DNA of 64,000 nt from Hyperoplus lanceolatus (GCA_026929865.2 CM049404.1:11020501-11084500); one strand, 5' to 3'. Shown: positions 51,301 through 63,592, numbered from the stretch's first letter. Numbers and translations are program-made. The notes: generated by a model from the sequence alone, not told the origin.

Positions 51301-52486
51301 CAGTTTATTTAATTTGACAAAATATATTTCAACCCACTAACAGTCACAGGCACATACAGGAGCCTACATACACATTCAAACATAAACACAAAATATACAC
51401 CCTCGCAGACACACTTTGTAAAGAGACAGTCGTTTCCAGCTGAGCCTCTGAACCGCTCTGCGATAAAAGTTGACATGCCGCTTCAAGATGTCAGAGAGCA
51501 GTGTAACATATGAAGGGACTGGTAAGAGGGACAGGCTCATTGAATACTCTGGGACCTTTGCAGACGTCCTCCCCTCATTGCATCTACTGTATCCAGTAAT
51601 ACTGCAGGCTTCTGTCCATATGTCCATACAGATGTCAAAACATGTTATTGTGGTTGTCATTTTGAACAAATGAGAGGAAATCTGTTCAGATTGTCTCATA
51701 TGGGATATACAGTAGTATGTATTGTATATGTGTGTACAGATACAGTGGAAGTGAACTTCTGAGGCAATTTTATGCCACACTGCCTTTGTGATGGATCATG
51801 TATTGGCCCAATCAAGGCTAGGGCAACTGATGAAGCCTTTTTCACATGATAATAAACACACAGAGACGAGTGCAGGATGATAAAATATCAAAAGGAATTT
51901 TATGTTGCAACCCAAACGTGTATTGTGTAGGAATATAAAGTCAATTTCTTAAACTATTCTGGTGAAGGTTAGAACAGAATTTATCAGCCATTTTATATAA
52001 AAGCTTTCCTAAGCACCTGTAATAAAATACTTAAGCTAGAAGTGGATAGCCCAAAGCCATGGCAAGTTTACTATGTCAGGGTTAGGGAGTCTAAAAAACA
52101 GACACTAGGTAATGACCATTGTTGAGGTAGATAAATCATATATTCTCTTTAGTATCTGATATTTATTTAAATATATATTTCCTCTCACACTAATCTCTTT
52201 GCTAATCACCTTCACTCACCCCTGGGGTTTGTGTTGTTACTAGAAATTGTTGGGAGTTAAAAGTTATTGAAAGCTGATCTTTATCTCTAACACCTTTTCA
52301 GGTGAACTTAGCAGTGGCTTTTCAAAATAGCCCTCTACAGTAGTTTACAGAGGATCCTAATTAAAACAATGTTGTAGCTGACTCTTTAGTTGATGCTTTG
52401 GCACACTAGCAGTGTGGTTGTAGGGACGGCCATCTCTGCCAGTCCGCCCGTCTGCCACTTTGTTCGCCCTGACATATTTTAACTAA
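48313..52486. other. Non-coding stretch, nothing recognised
   Basis: About 4.2 kb of AT-rich DNA with a poly-A run (50,298-50,309), a TC microsatellite (50,506-50,523) and no supported gene or transposon ends. Open frames such as 51,376-51,780 (minus) have no recognised motif and overlap antisense frames. Confidence 0.5.
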
Positions 52487-52622
52487 TGGATTGATTGTTA
52501 TGTTCATGATTTGGTTAATGACCAAACACCAGCAAAAGTAAAATTCCCATCAGCATCGGCTGTGCTTTGTCTTTGTTATTAAATGTTAGGATGATAATAT
52601 TAACTAAGATCGTGAGCATGTA
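52487..52622 (-). repeat. Dispersed percomorph repeat, third (partial) copy
   Basis: On the minus strand it reads CATGCTCACGATCTTAGTTA, CCTAACATTTAATAAC, GATGCTGATGGGAATTTTAC and CTGGTGTTTGGTCATTAACC. This matches the upstream portion of the repeat at 11.2 kb (TGCTGAGGATGATGAG ... GCAGGTGTTTGGTCATAA). Confidence 0.6.
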
Positions 52623-52797
52623 GTTTTAACAGTATTTATTTCTGGAATAGCACCCACTGTTGGCTGCCCATCACGGTAGCTCCAGTCAACATACAGTTTT
52701 TCTTGGTATATTCTTAGGTTTGTATCATGCGTTTTGATTTAAAAAGAACGTACAGTATACATAAGATTTTTTCTGCAATGCTGATGATACTATTGGC

Positions 52798-52995
52798 ATG
52801 GAGAGGGGACGTAATGGATTCACAGCAGGTTCCAAACGTAGATCAAGGAGAAGGCAATATGAACCTTTTCGTCTCTCATATTTAATGGGAAAATTGACGA
52901 CCCTGGAAAAAAGGGCGAACGAGCTTGGGGTGCTGACAAAGACACAGTGGGAATATCAGGAATGCAGTATTATGTGTTTCACCAAAAAAGAAAAA
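52798..52995 (+). pseudogene. LINE endonuclease N-terminal fragment
   Basis: The frame reads SKRRSRRRQYEPFRLSYLMG then KRANELGVLTKTQWEYQECS and IMCFT. It corresponds to the start of the apurinic endonuclease domain of fish LINE proteins (basic linker, LP...L.NVRSL..K.DEL, then CFTETWL). The similarity ends inside the CFTETWL motif and is replaced by an A-rich run (ACCAAAAAAGAAAAAGAAAT), after which the frame continues to a stop at 53,085 with unrelated residues. Such an abrupt end suggests a prematurely polyadenylated or rearranged LINE copy. Confidence 0.65.
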
Positions 52996-53085
52996 GAAAT
53001 GATTATCCAGAAAGCAGTTTGTGAGGAGCCTCTAGATCTTCCTCCAGCCACTGTCTCAGAGAGTGTGAGTGAATCTGTGGGATGA

Positions 53086-56000
53086 GGGATGATATTCTTG
53101 ACACAGCTGTGTGCATGGTTGTATTGTCGATTTATGAATATTAATTGAGGTTTGACACTATTATTACCATAAATGCATGCTGGAAAAAATGGCATCTTGC
53201 CCGAATCATCTACAAGCCAATAAAAACTTAAATTGGAGTGCTGCAACGTATTCTTTATCTATGATTTATGCACTTTGCTATGACTGGAAAAAAGAATCTA
53301 AGAATCTGAGCGAACCAAAGCGAATTAAACCACGTCCTCAAAGCATCTACTGTGGTAACACCACATCAATATCAATCAAACTTTATTACAATGTTTGATC
53401 GTTTTGATTATTTACGTATGCCTTCACACTTAAACCTGAATTAAGTGCTCTTTTGGCAACGTAGAGGGCAACACAGCAAGCTTATTACTGCCTTATGAAG
53501 TTTATATCTTAAAGGCGTTGGTGGGCATGATGCGTTATTGCAGGTTCTGCTTAGACATTGCAACAAGATCTAAGAAGTACAGTTTGAGCCAGAGATCCAT
53601 GAGTTGGAAGACTTATCTGGAAACAACCAGGAATCTGAACATACATGTATTTGATTGGCCACAGCAGTGTCTCGCCCGGGTTACATCAAATTGCATGTGG
53701 AAAAAGCTGAGCCTGGTTTAACTTCTTTTTAACGCTGCATTTTCATGCCAGAGCCCATTCATTACATTCACTTGGAATCTTTTTTTGTCCAACTCCATTT
53801 TGCTCTGTTTTTCTCTTATCGAGCTCTTTGGCTACATTGAAAACCAAAACAATGAGACACTCAAACACTCCATAGACCTGAGTAGGGACAGGCGAGTCAG
53901 ACAGCAACAAGAGGCAACTCCCACAGCTATGCCAGATTTTGATTTGAGAATCTTAAACGTGGGGAAGAAGTGTCTGTGTCAAATGCATTCAAATAAAATA
54001 TCCCCTAGAAACCTGTCCTCAGTCATTTCAAAGTCTTGAAAAGTTGTGTTGATACAGGGCTTTACACTGTTGTCAGTGATAGCTATTTACACTATTGTTC
54101 CTCTGCTGACATCCAGCCGTTAGGGATCCGGTGGCCATGATGATGGCTTTTAAGGTAGACACCTTCCATTTTTAACAGACATATAAAAGTCCATCTGAGG
54201 CTGCCCAAGAGGCGTAAAATGTGAAAGGAAGACATTCGAGGACAGAAAATGCAGAGGACTCAAATTACACCCCTCATCGCTTTGCCTACCTACCAACCCC
54301 TTAGCACAGTCAATGCGCTCCTATAGACACCAGAATGCCTTTTAAACCATCATTTAATCCCACCCTAATGAAATAGAATCCCCCTTTTCTCTTTGCTGGG
54401 TAAGTAGGGCTTAACGGTAATTGAATGGGTAGTACTACTCTGCATAATTTTCCTTGTGCTGAGAAAGGGAAGGGGGTTAAAAAAAAGTGTGACTTTAATG
54501 TGAGCTTACTAAGAGGAAACTGGCCTTGAGTCCACAAAGCGGTCTAAAGAGGGGGGTGGCGGGGGGCTGCTCAATCCCCTGCCTGTAACACCCCTTTGCT
54601 GACCTTTCTGAAATGGACTTTAATGCATAGAGTGGAATAAAGCCGAATTAATCATGTGCAGGGACTAGGTCACGGACAGGGGTGTAACACAGATGGCTGA
54701 GTGGCACTATTTCCGTGTGCTAGTGTGTGGTGGTGTTGGTGCATGGTGGGGACGATCACAAACAGCTCACAAACACACCCACATAAACACGTACACTCAC
54801 AGGCATAATTCACATTCTTTGTCAAGCAAAGGCACAGACAAGGTGAATACACACCTAGATAGCACTACTCTTTAATCGCCCTGTTGAGTTTGATGAGTCT
54901 TAAAGGGTACGACCGAGACTTCCGCCGGTTGCATGCATTGCTTAATTTCATGCACACTACACACACTACGTTACTATTCATATGAGAACATGTAGAGTAC
55001 TGTAGGCGAGCATGTGAATGTGTGTGTTTGCTGTGAGGATGAGTTCATGAGCATCAGCACTACAAGGAACATTCAACACATGCAGACACTGTAGCTCTAA
55101 CCTATATACAATGCAAAGAAGAATGCTGACTCTTCAGTCCTTAAGCTCCATATCATGTATGCATCCATCAAGTGCATATGTAGGACTCCTATCAAAAGGT
55201 TCTCCTTCTAGATAAATTGATTCAAAGGTCAGTGAGAGAATGTGTTTTTAAACCTACTCATATAGCTGGCATTAATTAGTAAGCTGTCATTTCATGGTCA
55301 CAGTATGCAGATACACTCATTTAAACACAATTATTCTTCATCTCTGTAACACATGACGGTCAATTAGAATACAAATATGTACCCATTTAGGAATTTTGCA
55401 TTCTCAAATTCACTTTCTGTCACTTGATATATGAAAAGAACCTTCCTGATATACTTGAATTGTGTTTATGGCTTTGTGGTCTTTACGCAAGTTGCATTTG
55501 CACCAAATCTCTCATCAAGACAGGGGATTGACAAATGGAAAATAGGATCTTTGTGGAGATGTTCACTTATATGTAGTAATCTGTACAATAACTGGACAAG
55601 GATCTCACAGAGATGTCACTCTTTAATACATATTTTAAATCCAAAGTACTTCAACAGTCTTACACCAAATGTAATGATAATAATAATTAATAATAATAAT
55701 ATATTCGATATATATAGCGCTTTTCTCGCACTCAAAGCGCTTACATGATATTCGAGCGTGTTTGCATTTCCTGCGTATGTGTGTCAGTCTGCTACACTTC
55801 TGTATTCAGGTGAACCGCTAAAGCAGTTGGCTGAAAGAGAGGAGGGCTGCAGGTTCTATCTCCTCTCTGATCCATTGAAGCGTGGGGGTTAGGGACAGAC
55901 ATGAGTAGAAAAGGCTCATCGCTGTATCTTTCAGAGCCAGTCACTGTCTGTGGGCGAGGAAAGCTGGACGCGACCCAAACAGGGAGCTGAGCATGGAAGG

Positions 56001-56399
56001 CTGAAACACCTCAAATAATGTGTAAGGGTTATACGCCGTCCTCTCAACACAAAAGACCCGGTCTGGTGTGTGTGTGTGTGTGTGTGTGTGAGAATGTGAA
56101 ACGGCTGCAAAAAAGAAAGGCGAGTCAGTGAGCATGAGGGGAAGAGAAGAGCGCCGGAGAGAGCAGCAGAAGTCATAAAGAATAAATCACAGAGCTAAAT
56201 GAACAAGGGCATGAATGAAAAATGGGAATGCGAGCGAGAGAGCAGATTGTGTAGAGAAGAGAAAGTCAGTCGGATAAAAAGAAAATAAGAAATTCAAAAA
56301 GCAGAGGGGATGTGGAGAACCGGGGGCTGGGGGGGGCTGGGGAGGGGGGCAGAGGCAGGGAAGTGGGTGTTCAGCGTTGTAAGTAATGGCAGTGTAACC
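53086..56399. other. Non-coding stretch with a LINE tail and a purine tract
   Basis: 54,300-54,660 looks unique (e.g. CTTTAATGCATAGAGTGGAATAAAGCC) and may be conserved non-coding DNA. A GT array lies at 56,066-56,090 and a purine-rich block at about 56,095-56,360 ending in G-runs. Open frames at 53,177-54,039 have no recognised domain. Confidence 0.5.
55672..55746 (-). mobile_element. LINE 3'-tail fragment
   Basis: AATAATAATAATATATTCGA then TATATATAGCGCTTTTC and CACTCAAAGCGCTTACA resemble the reversed 3' end of a fish LINE (short ATT-type tail, then TATATAGCGCTTTTC). No coding part is left. Confidence 0.5.
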
Positions 56400-56453
56400 A
56401 CATTACTGCAGTGCTTTGTGTGTTTGTGTCTGTGTGTGTACATGCGGTCATAC

Positions 56454-56498
56454 TAAACAAAACTCAGGTAGCGAGATGTGTGTTCACATTTGTGTGTG
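56454..56498. repeat. Left copy of a 45-bp direct duplication
   Basis: TAAACAAAACTCAGGTAGCG and TGTGTTCACATTTGTGTGTG recur, with few changes, at 57,596-57,642. The two copies sit on either side of the 1-kb element at 56,573-57,585, suggesting a local tandem duplication that predates the insertion. Confidence 0.85.
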
Positions 56499-56561
56499 TG
56501 TGTGCGTGTGTGTGTGTGTGTGCGTGTACTTGTATGTGTGTGTGCGTGTGTGTGTGTGTGT
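56484..56561. repeat. Interrupted (GT)n microsatellite
   Basis: GT arrays broken by GC, TACTTGTA and similar words. Immediately left of the 1-kb element. Confidence 0.9.
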
Positions 56562-56572
56562 ACTTGAACGTG

Positions 56573-57585
56573 TAGGGTGAATACAGGCATCTTGGGACAC
56601 TTTCCGAAAATACATGTCTTGTGGAAGTTTTAAGTATGATTCAAAGGTCTTTTCCCATCACATGCTACCATTCTAAACAGCTTGAGATCTCTACTATACA
56701 ACAGAGAAGAAAAAATAAGTCAAAATTAAACACAGGATGAATAACTCTTCAGCAAACACATATTGACCCCAAACATTTTTTTCAAGGCATTACTGTCATC
56801 TTGGGACACCTGTTATTGGCATCTTGGGACAATTAAAACACATCAAATTGAAGTAATAAAACAGTAGCAATTCAAATAAAAAGCACTTTAATCTCAAAGG
56901 AAGGGTGCAACAGATTATCTTAATCATTGTTGAGCTATAATGTCTAGGAAAATCAAAAAAAATGAACTCAACAAATATTCACTAAAACTACCATTGAGCT
57001 AGCTGGCAGTGCTAATGATAAATGTGATGCTAATTGCTTGCTAGCTATTATAAACCGATTTTTTTTTAAATAAAAGCTATTTGGAATAATCGATTTGCAA
57101 ATTTTACCATCTAAATGTATGAGGACAAAATTCCCCATTAAAATGACTTGAATCACTGTGTCCCATGATGCCAGTAATACATGCCAATCGGCAATTGGCA
57201 TCTTGGGACAGTGACAAAATCACATTTTTAACAGAAAATAAGATTGATCTGAACATGATGTTTTCAAATTCTGATTGACCACTCTATTACCTAACATAAT
57301 ATATACACATTACAAACATCCATACATGTGTTAGATTTTGATGATCTTAACATAATTTACAAGAAAACGCTATGTCATTCGACTTTTCATCTAAATTCAC
57401 TGCAATGCTGTTGAATATGGCTAGACCATGCCACCAAAAGTGATGTCATGACCACATAACCAATATTTTTTCATTCCAAACTTTCTCATGATTGGCTCAG
57501 TGTAGAATTTTAGAAATAAAATATTATTCATTAAAAGAAAAACAAGATTAAGCTTAACTGTCCCAAGATGCCAGTATTCACCCTA
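56573..57585. mobile_element. 1-kb inverted-repeat element with repeated terminal motif
   Basis: Left end TAGGGTGAATACAGGCATCT then TGGGACA, and right end whose complement is TAGGGTGAATACTGGCATCT then TGGGACA: 27 bases with one difference. The terminal TA could be a target duplication, as in Tc1/mariner. The motif (G)GCATCTTGGGACA recurs inside at about 56,795 and 56,818 (plus), 57,160 (minus, one change) and 57,196 (plus). The rest is AT-rich with no recognisable protein. I do not know this family. Confidence 0.75.
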
Positions 57586-57595
57586 TGTGTATGTA

Positions 57596-57642
57596 TAAAA
57601 CAAAACTCAGGCAGTGAGATGGCGTGTTCACATTTGTGTGTG
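57596..57642. repeat. Right copy of the 45-bp direct duplication
   Basis: TAAAACAAAACTCAGGCAGT and GTGTTCACATTTGTGTGTG; see the left copy. Discounting the 1,013-bp element the two copies are about 130 bp apart. Confidence 0.85.
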
Positions 57643-58506
57643 TTTGCAGCTGTAAAGTGTCAGTGGCGAGTGTGCAGTGAGACGGGAGGCTGGAGCAGTG
57701 ATCCTCCTCCTCCTCAGCCGCCTGCCACCACAGATCAGCACCGCCCTCTCCATCAGATGTGACAGCCACAAGCGCTCCACGCTCCACGCAGGAATAGCCA
57801 CTGTGTGGCTGTTAGAAGAGCCGGTGACAGAGCTCTGCTTACAGCGGCTAACAGCATCACATTTCAGCAGGAAGGCTGAAGACGCAGAGGGGACACATGG
57901 AGAGGAAGAGAGAGAGAGCAAGGGAGCGAGGCAGAGGAAAGAGAAAGGGAAGGGAAGAAAGGAAATGAACTGAGGGGAAACGGTGGTGAAGTGTGACCGG
58001 ATGATATATACCTGTATTTTTTAACATGACACAAAACACACCTTTCATGACTGTCTGCAGGTCATTGCAAGGAGTAACCTTCACAGGTGACTGCAGCAGG
58101 CCTGATGTGCCTGTTTTTGCTGTTTTATTTTTGTCACTGTAACACAAGGAGGTGAATGGATAATCATTACTAGTTTTTGCACAGCACTTCACTTTTCAAT
58201 GGAGCAGTGTTATGTATGCAGCACTGTGATGCATTTTCAAGTGTGTCGATCCAGCTGTGGTTATTGCTGCTACCTCCAGCTGTCCATGTGTTCTGTTGAT
58301 CAAACTAGTGAAAGTAAAAACACTGAACGCATCACTTCTTGTTGGCACAAGTGGACTTATCTGACACCACTGAGCAGGCTGCTAATTTCACATTTGCAGT
58401 TTTACTGCTCAGGTGGCACAGCAAAGTTCACCTGTATGTTTGAGATATATATATTCCTCTGTTAATAAATTAATAGATAAAATAAAAATAATATATATGT
58501 AGCCTA
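57643..58506. other. Non-coding stretch
   Basis: Includes a purine-rich block at about 57,880-57,975. Overlapping antisense frames at 57,568-58,192 lack recognisable domains. Confidence 0.5.
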
Positions 58507-58913
58507 TACAGTGATGTGTGAAAGTTTGTGAACCCCTTGAACCTTTTGGAATTTTATTTATTTTTACGATTATTAATTCATTTTTATCAATACAAGTATT
58601 TTTATATGAAATAACAAATGTTTCTTTATCAATTACATTTTTTTCTTTTCCAGAAATCAATTGTTAAAAGACATAAAACAAATTATTTGGCAATTGTTGT
58701 ATGTGCAAAAGTGTGTGCACCCTGAGCTGCATTGCTTAAATCGAGCAAGTAAACACAATCAGATGGGCCAAATTGATTGATGAAATAGACCAATGTAATG
58801 AGAGATCTTTAGGGAAGAAATTGGGCAGCACTGGTATATATATAAATACTGGTATTGATAAAAATGAATTCCAAAAGGTTCAATGGGTTCACAAACTTTC
58901 ACACTACACTGTA
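58507..58913. mobile_element. 407-bp Tc1/mariner-like MITE
   Basis: Ends TACAGTGATGTGTGAAAGTT and, complemented, TACAGTGTAGTGTGAAAGTT continue together through TGTGAACCC, TTGAACCTTTTGGAATT: about 47 bases of inverted repeat with few mismatches. The terminal TA fits a TA target duplication. The interior is AT-rich and non-coding, with GTGTGCACCCTGAGCTGCATT. Confidence 0.88.
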
Positions 58914-59740
58914 TGTGAATGCTTTCCCTGGAGGGCTAACATGCTAAGAAGCCAAGAATACGCTAGGGTCAGTAGCTTGCCAGCTAATTTGCTAATGAGA
59001 CTAGTCCAATTCAAGGGGCGTATTTGTACCATTGAGTCCTGTCGTATAACCACAACCCAATTCTGGAACAGAATTTCAAGACAGGAGAACAAATAAAAGC
59101 AAGCTACGCTATCTTCCTCTGTTCTGGACTGTCTGGTTCTCAAATCCCTCAATGCTGATCTTAACATAAAAGATGCACTTCAGATAGTGAAGAATGAGGA
59201 TTGACTCTCTGATGAGTTTCATTCATTAAAGTGGACGTGTAATTGATGCTGCCCTGTTTAACATGATTCTTTTGTCTGTCCAGAGAATATGAGTGTAGCT
59301 TCTTTTCTACTGAACATAAAGTGCTGACTGAACAAAACAGAACACATATTTCAGCTTCAATCACAGACAGTTCAACGCCTCCCACAAAGATAGATAATGT
59401 AGAAGATTGTCAGTGGTTCTAAAAACTTCGAACAGAGTGGTGTAAATTGCACATTTATGTCACTCCTGTTAAAGAATGACTGCTCTTAACACACTCTGAA
59501 GATCGGTTTGCCGCGGGAATACAATAGGCTAAGTATATTGGCCGCTTCGATAATAATGCACTCGACCAGACCTGCTGTGAGATGAATGCTGGGAAATAAA
59601 CAAAGTCATGCAAAGGGCATCAAACCAATGCAGTGGGTTTTAACTTAAAGCTCTATCAATGATAACTAAATTATTAATATTCCATTAAAAAAATATTCAT
59701 TAGTTAATTAAAGGATTTGGTCTGCAGAAGGGATGTGTTT
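58914..59740. other. Non-coding stretch
   Basis: No gene or repeat end recognised. Confidence 0.5.
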
Positions 59741-59748
59741 ATATAGAC

Positions 59749-60391
59749 CAGGGGTTTTCAAAGTGTGAGAGAGTGAGCCCCCCCTCAGAGAACACATTTC
59801 AACTGAGCCCCCCCCGCCCTCCAAAAAAAAGATAGGCAGACAGACTTGCCCAAATATTTGATTATTGTTAAATGTCCTTCACACACCCAGTGTTTTCGCT
59901 AGTGCCTTCAATGTCCCGCTCGGTGAAAATAGTAGCCATCCGAGGTCCCGACCCTCGTAGGGGGGTCCGGGGGTAAGCCCCCCCGGGAGATATTTTTTTA
60001 CCTTTTTAAAGTGAAATGCATGAATCTGGTGCACTTTGAGAGGAAAATTAAGAGGCTAAATATGAGGAATTTTGTGTGAACAAATAATTTGGAGACACTG
60101 GGTCGGATGAATTAGAAGCTATTGAAGAAAGACACATGAATTTTCCATAAAAATATTAATTTAAAATAAAATATTATGCAGGGTCCTCTGGGTTGGGCAG
60201 ATGATCTAATTCAATTATTAGGCTATTAACTATCTAGACCAAAACATTGTATTCCTTTTTTTGTAAGACAACTTGCATTTGCTTAATATGATGTTAATAT
60301 CAAAAACACAAACTTTCTTTTTTGTTTTCTTTTTTTTTCACATATTCATCCACGCCCCCCTGCCATAACTCCCACAGTTTGAAAACCACTG
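59749..60391. mobile_element. 643-bp hAT MITE (Charlie-like ends)
   Basis: Left CAGGGGTTTTCAAAGTGTG and right CACAGTTTGAAAACCACTG are imperfect inverted repeats of the CAGNGGTTNTCAAAC type seen in Charlie-like hAT elements. ATATAGAC is duplicated exactly on both sides (59,741-59,748 and 60,392-60,399). C-rich subterminal blocks (GAGCCCCCCC) mark the left. No transposase is coded. Confidence 0.92.
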
Positions 60392-60399
60392 ATATAGAC

Positions 60400-63370
60400 C
60401 AATCAGTTAAAAGTTTTTTTTTTACAACCTGGCAACCCAACACTTGTTCTTATTCATAAAACATTAACACTTTGTATCAACCACTTATGAAGCCTTAGTT
60501 ACATACAAACCATTGGAATGGTGACACATACTGTAATGCTGTTATTTCACTCCTAGCTTGTGTGCTGAAAACAAGGCAAGGCAAGGCAACTTTATTTGTA
60601 TTGCACATTTCGTACACAGAGGCAATTCAAAATAAAACTATGTTTGCACAATATTAGCCTTTAAACTTGCTCTAGCTGTCTCAAGCTGATCTCCTTCAGA
60701 AAATCAGAGCTATCAAATTGCACTTAAGTGTGCCTAAATGCAGGACAACAACCAGATAAGAAGCAGGTTCTTTACCTCTCTGCAGCATCTAACCAATGAC
60801 CTTTCAAGCCTCCTCAGAGCACCCTCCCAAACTTGATCCTTTAAAGGTTCCCTGCATCAGTGGGAATGGTGTACCGGACAGGGGCACTCTGTAACTCCTG
60901 CAGCCTTTATTACTCCCATATATCCAGATCCTTCAAGTCGCCAATTGTTGCTGATTCTAAACTTCACCATCTCAAATGTTCCATAGCTTTCCTCGGCAGT
61001 GTCTGCTCTGCTCCTGACTGTAACTTATGCTCCATATTTTTTATTCACTTTCTTTTATCAGGGTAGTTGAATTCACTTTGTCGCTGTCACTTTTGTTTGT
61101 GTGAATCACAAAATAAAAATGTATCCCTGATGTTGGATTTTGGTTGAAGTGAGGATATAGTAATTAAACTGTACATTGTTTACTGTGACGTTCATGTACG
61201 TTTTTTTACCGTGACAGGAGAAAATAATGCTTTGATCACTGTACAAAACCATACTGGGTCTAGGATTGATTATTATTTATTTGTATATTTTTACTCATTT
61301 AATAGATCCATGGCTCTTATATGGCTCTCCATAAACGTATAGAATGAGGATTCCTTATTTGTTGATCCACCACTGTCTATGTTTGTTGTAAAAAATTAAA
61401 ACAGCTGATGCTGCAAATGTACAAGGCAAGTTGTAGTTCTGCGAGGTCCCCTTCCTTTAGTAAAACTTACTGATATTCTTCAGAGATGGGGAGTCGATTA
61501 AACTGTTTATTTTGGTACCAGGCTGGGTTACCAACTGGGCAAAGCCCCAACAGTAGTTTTTTTTATGTTTATTTGTTTGCCTTTGCCTTTGTTTGTTTTT
61601 ATTTAGCATGCTTGCAATTAGTCCTGCTCATTTGAAATACATTATGAAGGAGCTTTCTGGTAAACAAAGACAACATTCCCGAACGTGTAGAGCACATTTA
61701 TTTTTTTCAAAAAACATTTGCTATGCTGATTTTATAATCTGTGCATTGTGTACATTCATGTGTGCTGGCCACGTTTGCACAACATATTATCAATTATAAA
61801 AAATACTACCGCATCCCTCAGAAAAGAGACAAAACTCAGGCAAATAAAACAAAATCACGACATTAGACAAAAAGGGCTTTGGGTGACAAGCCTCATTAAG
61901 TTAAATAAATTAAATAATGGGACATTTTCTTGAATCAACAGCAGAATACAGCAGAATAAAACATGACCATAATATATTTCAACATATTGCCTACAACTGA
62001 TCATCAGTTATACATTTACAGCACAGCTGCCTTCCTGCAACCTAACTAGCCACCCAAGACCATTGCACAAAAGAGAACAGACAATAAATAATGAGGCCAC
62101 TCTGCCTCTTTGACCTCCTATAACCCCTCAACAAAAAGATTACAATAAAACAAAAATATGTGACTTTGATAAATATGATATAAAAACGCATTTGTTACAG
62201 TCATACGCCTACATGTATTGTGTTACTTCCACCACTGCACATGTACATGGAGGGGCTATTTTGGGCCCCACACACAAACCTTTATGGATTAATGGCCATG
62301 GATTATATGCATTGAATGCACTTTTTAAATATTTCAGTAAGTACAGTGGAAACAATGAATACATTAGATGGTCTACATTATAGTCTTTTCGGGGAGAGCA
62401 TTTACACATAAGAGCACTGGTAAGAAAAATATGTCCGTGGAGCAGTGTGGCGACACGTTCGCCTATATCTTGTAAACACGATGACTCCACATACGGTTGC
62501 AAAGTAAAAAAAAAAAGTGGAAAGGACCAGTGGAAATTGATCGCTGGCTTTTAAAGAGCTGCACTCAGACCTGCTCGGTTAACACCCAAGTCATCATCTC
62601 CTGCCTCGTATCCTCTCTCCATTCAACAGTCCTGTGTAAGGTTATCTTTAATGAATGAGATGTGTGGAAGAGAGACACCGCACATATTAATAACCCCTTT
62701 ATATGTGGAGGGTAAAGAAAAAGAGACTGCACCTAAAGAGCCTGCGGAACAAGGACCGTATTCCTACAGTGCAACAAACCCAACCTGAATGACATGACAT
62801 GATTAAATAAAGTGGCATGAATAAATAAGAGCCAAACCCCAAACCAATTAAGCATCATGTCGAGTATGTAAAGAGCAGCGTCGTCTGTTTACCTGTTTTT
62901 TTATTCATGAAGACGCTCCCGCTCTTACAAAGGACTCCCAGGACATAATCACATTCACAAACTGCTTTTTCCTCCATTCTCTCTGTGTGTCTGTGAGTGC
63001 GCGGAGAAGCCAGACCAAATGCCCATCGGTAGATACAGAGAGTCCATGAAATAGGTCAAAGGTTGTTAATGAATGCTGCGTTCCCTCCTCCGCTGATACT
63101 GTCCTATTCTGCTAAGCCCTCGTGTTTTAAAGCTGTGAAGTAGCAAGCCAAAAACCATTACGGCCCTCGGGATAAATACACAACATTCCCTGTAATCCAA
63201 TGTGCGAGTGTGTGTGTGTTGCTTCTGCTGCTTCTGCGCCATACACTTCTGCAAGGGCTGATGTTGTCAAAAGTCATCGGGCAGCATTTTGAGGACAAAT
63301 AAATTGGGTTAAGTCGTGAGAATTCTGTGATGCATGAGTACACAAGCAAACACCCAGTAACACAGAGAAC
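60400..63370. other. Non-coding stretch with an L2 tail
   Basis: Apart from the L2 tail (next entry) I recognise nothing. 62,560-63,060 looks unique and includes AATTAAGCATCATG and TTTTTTATTCATGAAGACG words that could be conserved non-coding DNA. Frames at 61,593-61,799 and 62,209-62,502 have no known motif. Confidence 0.5.
60573..60645 (-). mobile_element. L2-type LINE 3' tail
   Basis: ACAAGGCAAGGCAAGGCAAC then TTTATTTGTATTGCACATTT and CGTACACAGAGGCAATTCAAA is the reverse complement of a TTGCC-tailed L2 end of the type seen at 33.7 kb. Only the last 70 or so bases remain. Confidence 0.8.
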
Positions 63371-63400
63371 CCCCCCCCCCCACACACACACACACACACA
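63371..63400. repeat. C-run followed by (CA)n
   Basis: About 11 C then about 10 CA units. Reverse-complement arrangement of the GT/G-run at 36.6 kb. Confidence 0.95.
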
Positions 63401-63525
63401 CTTTTGTGCTGGAAAGCTGGAAGCAGGAAATGGCAAGTGTGTGTATAAATACCCACATCATCAACAGTGCTGTGGAAGACGGTGTCTGAGAGTGTTTAGG
63501 ACCTTTGCGCTCATAAATCATGCTG

Positions 63526-63528
<3 letters not shown>

Positions 63529-63590
<62 letters not shown>
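63529..63590. repeat. (GA)n microsatellite
   Basis: About 31 uninterrupted GA units. Confidence 0.98.

Positions 63591-63592
<2 letters not shown>

Noticed and set aside
55800..55875. Possible tRNA-derived SINE (AAGCAGTTGGCTGAAAG ... GCAGGTTCTATCTCC)
   Set aside because: Only a weak B-box-like word; no A box, tail or duplication could be shown.
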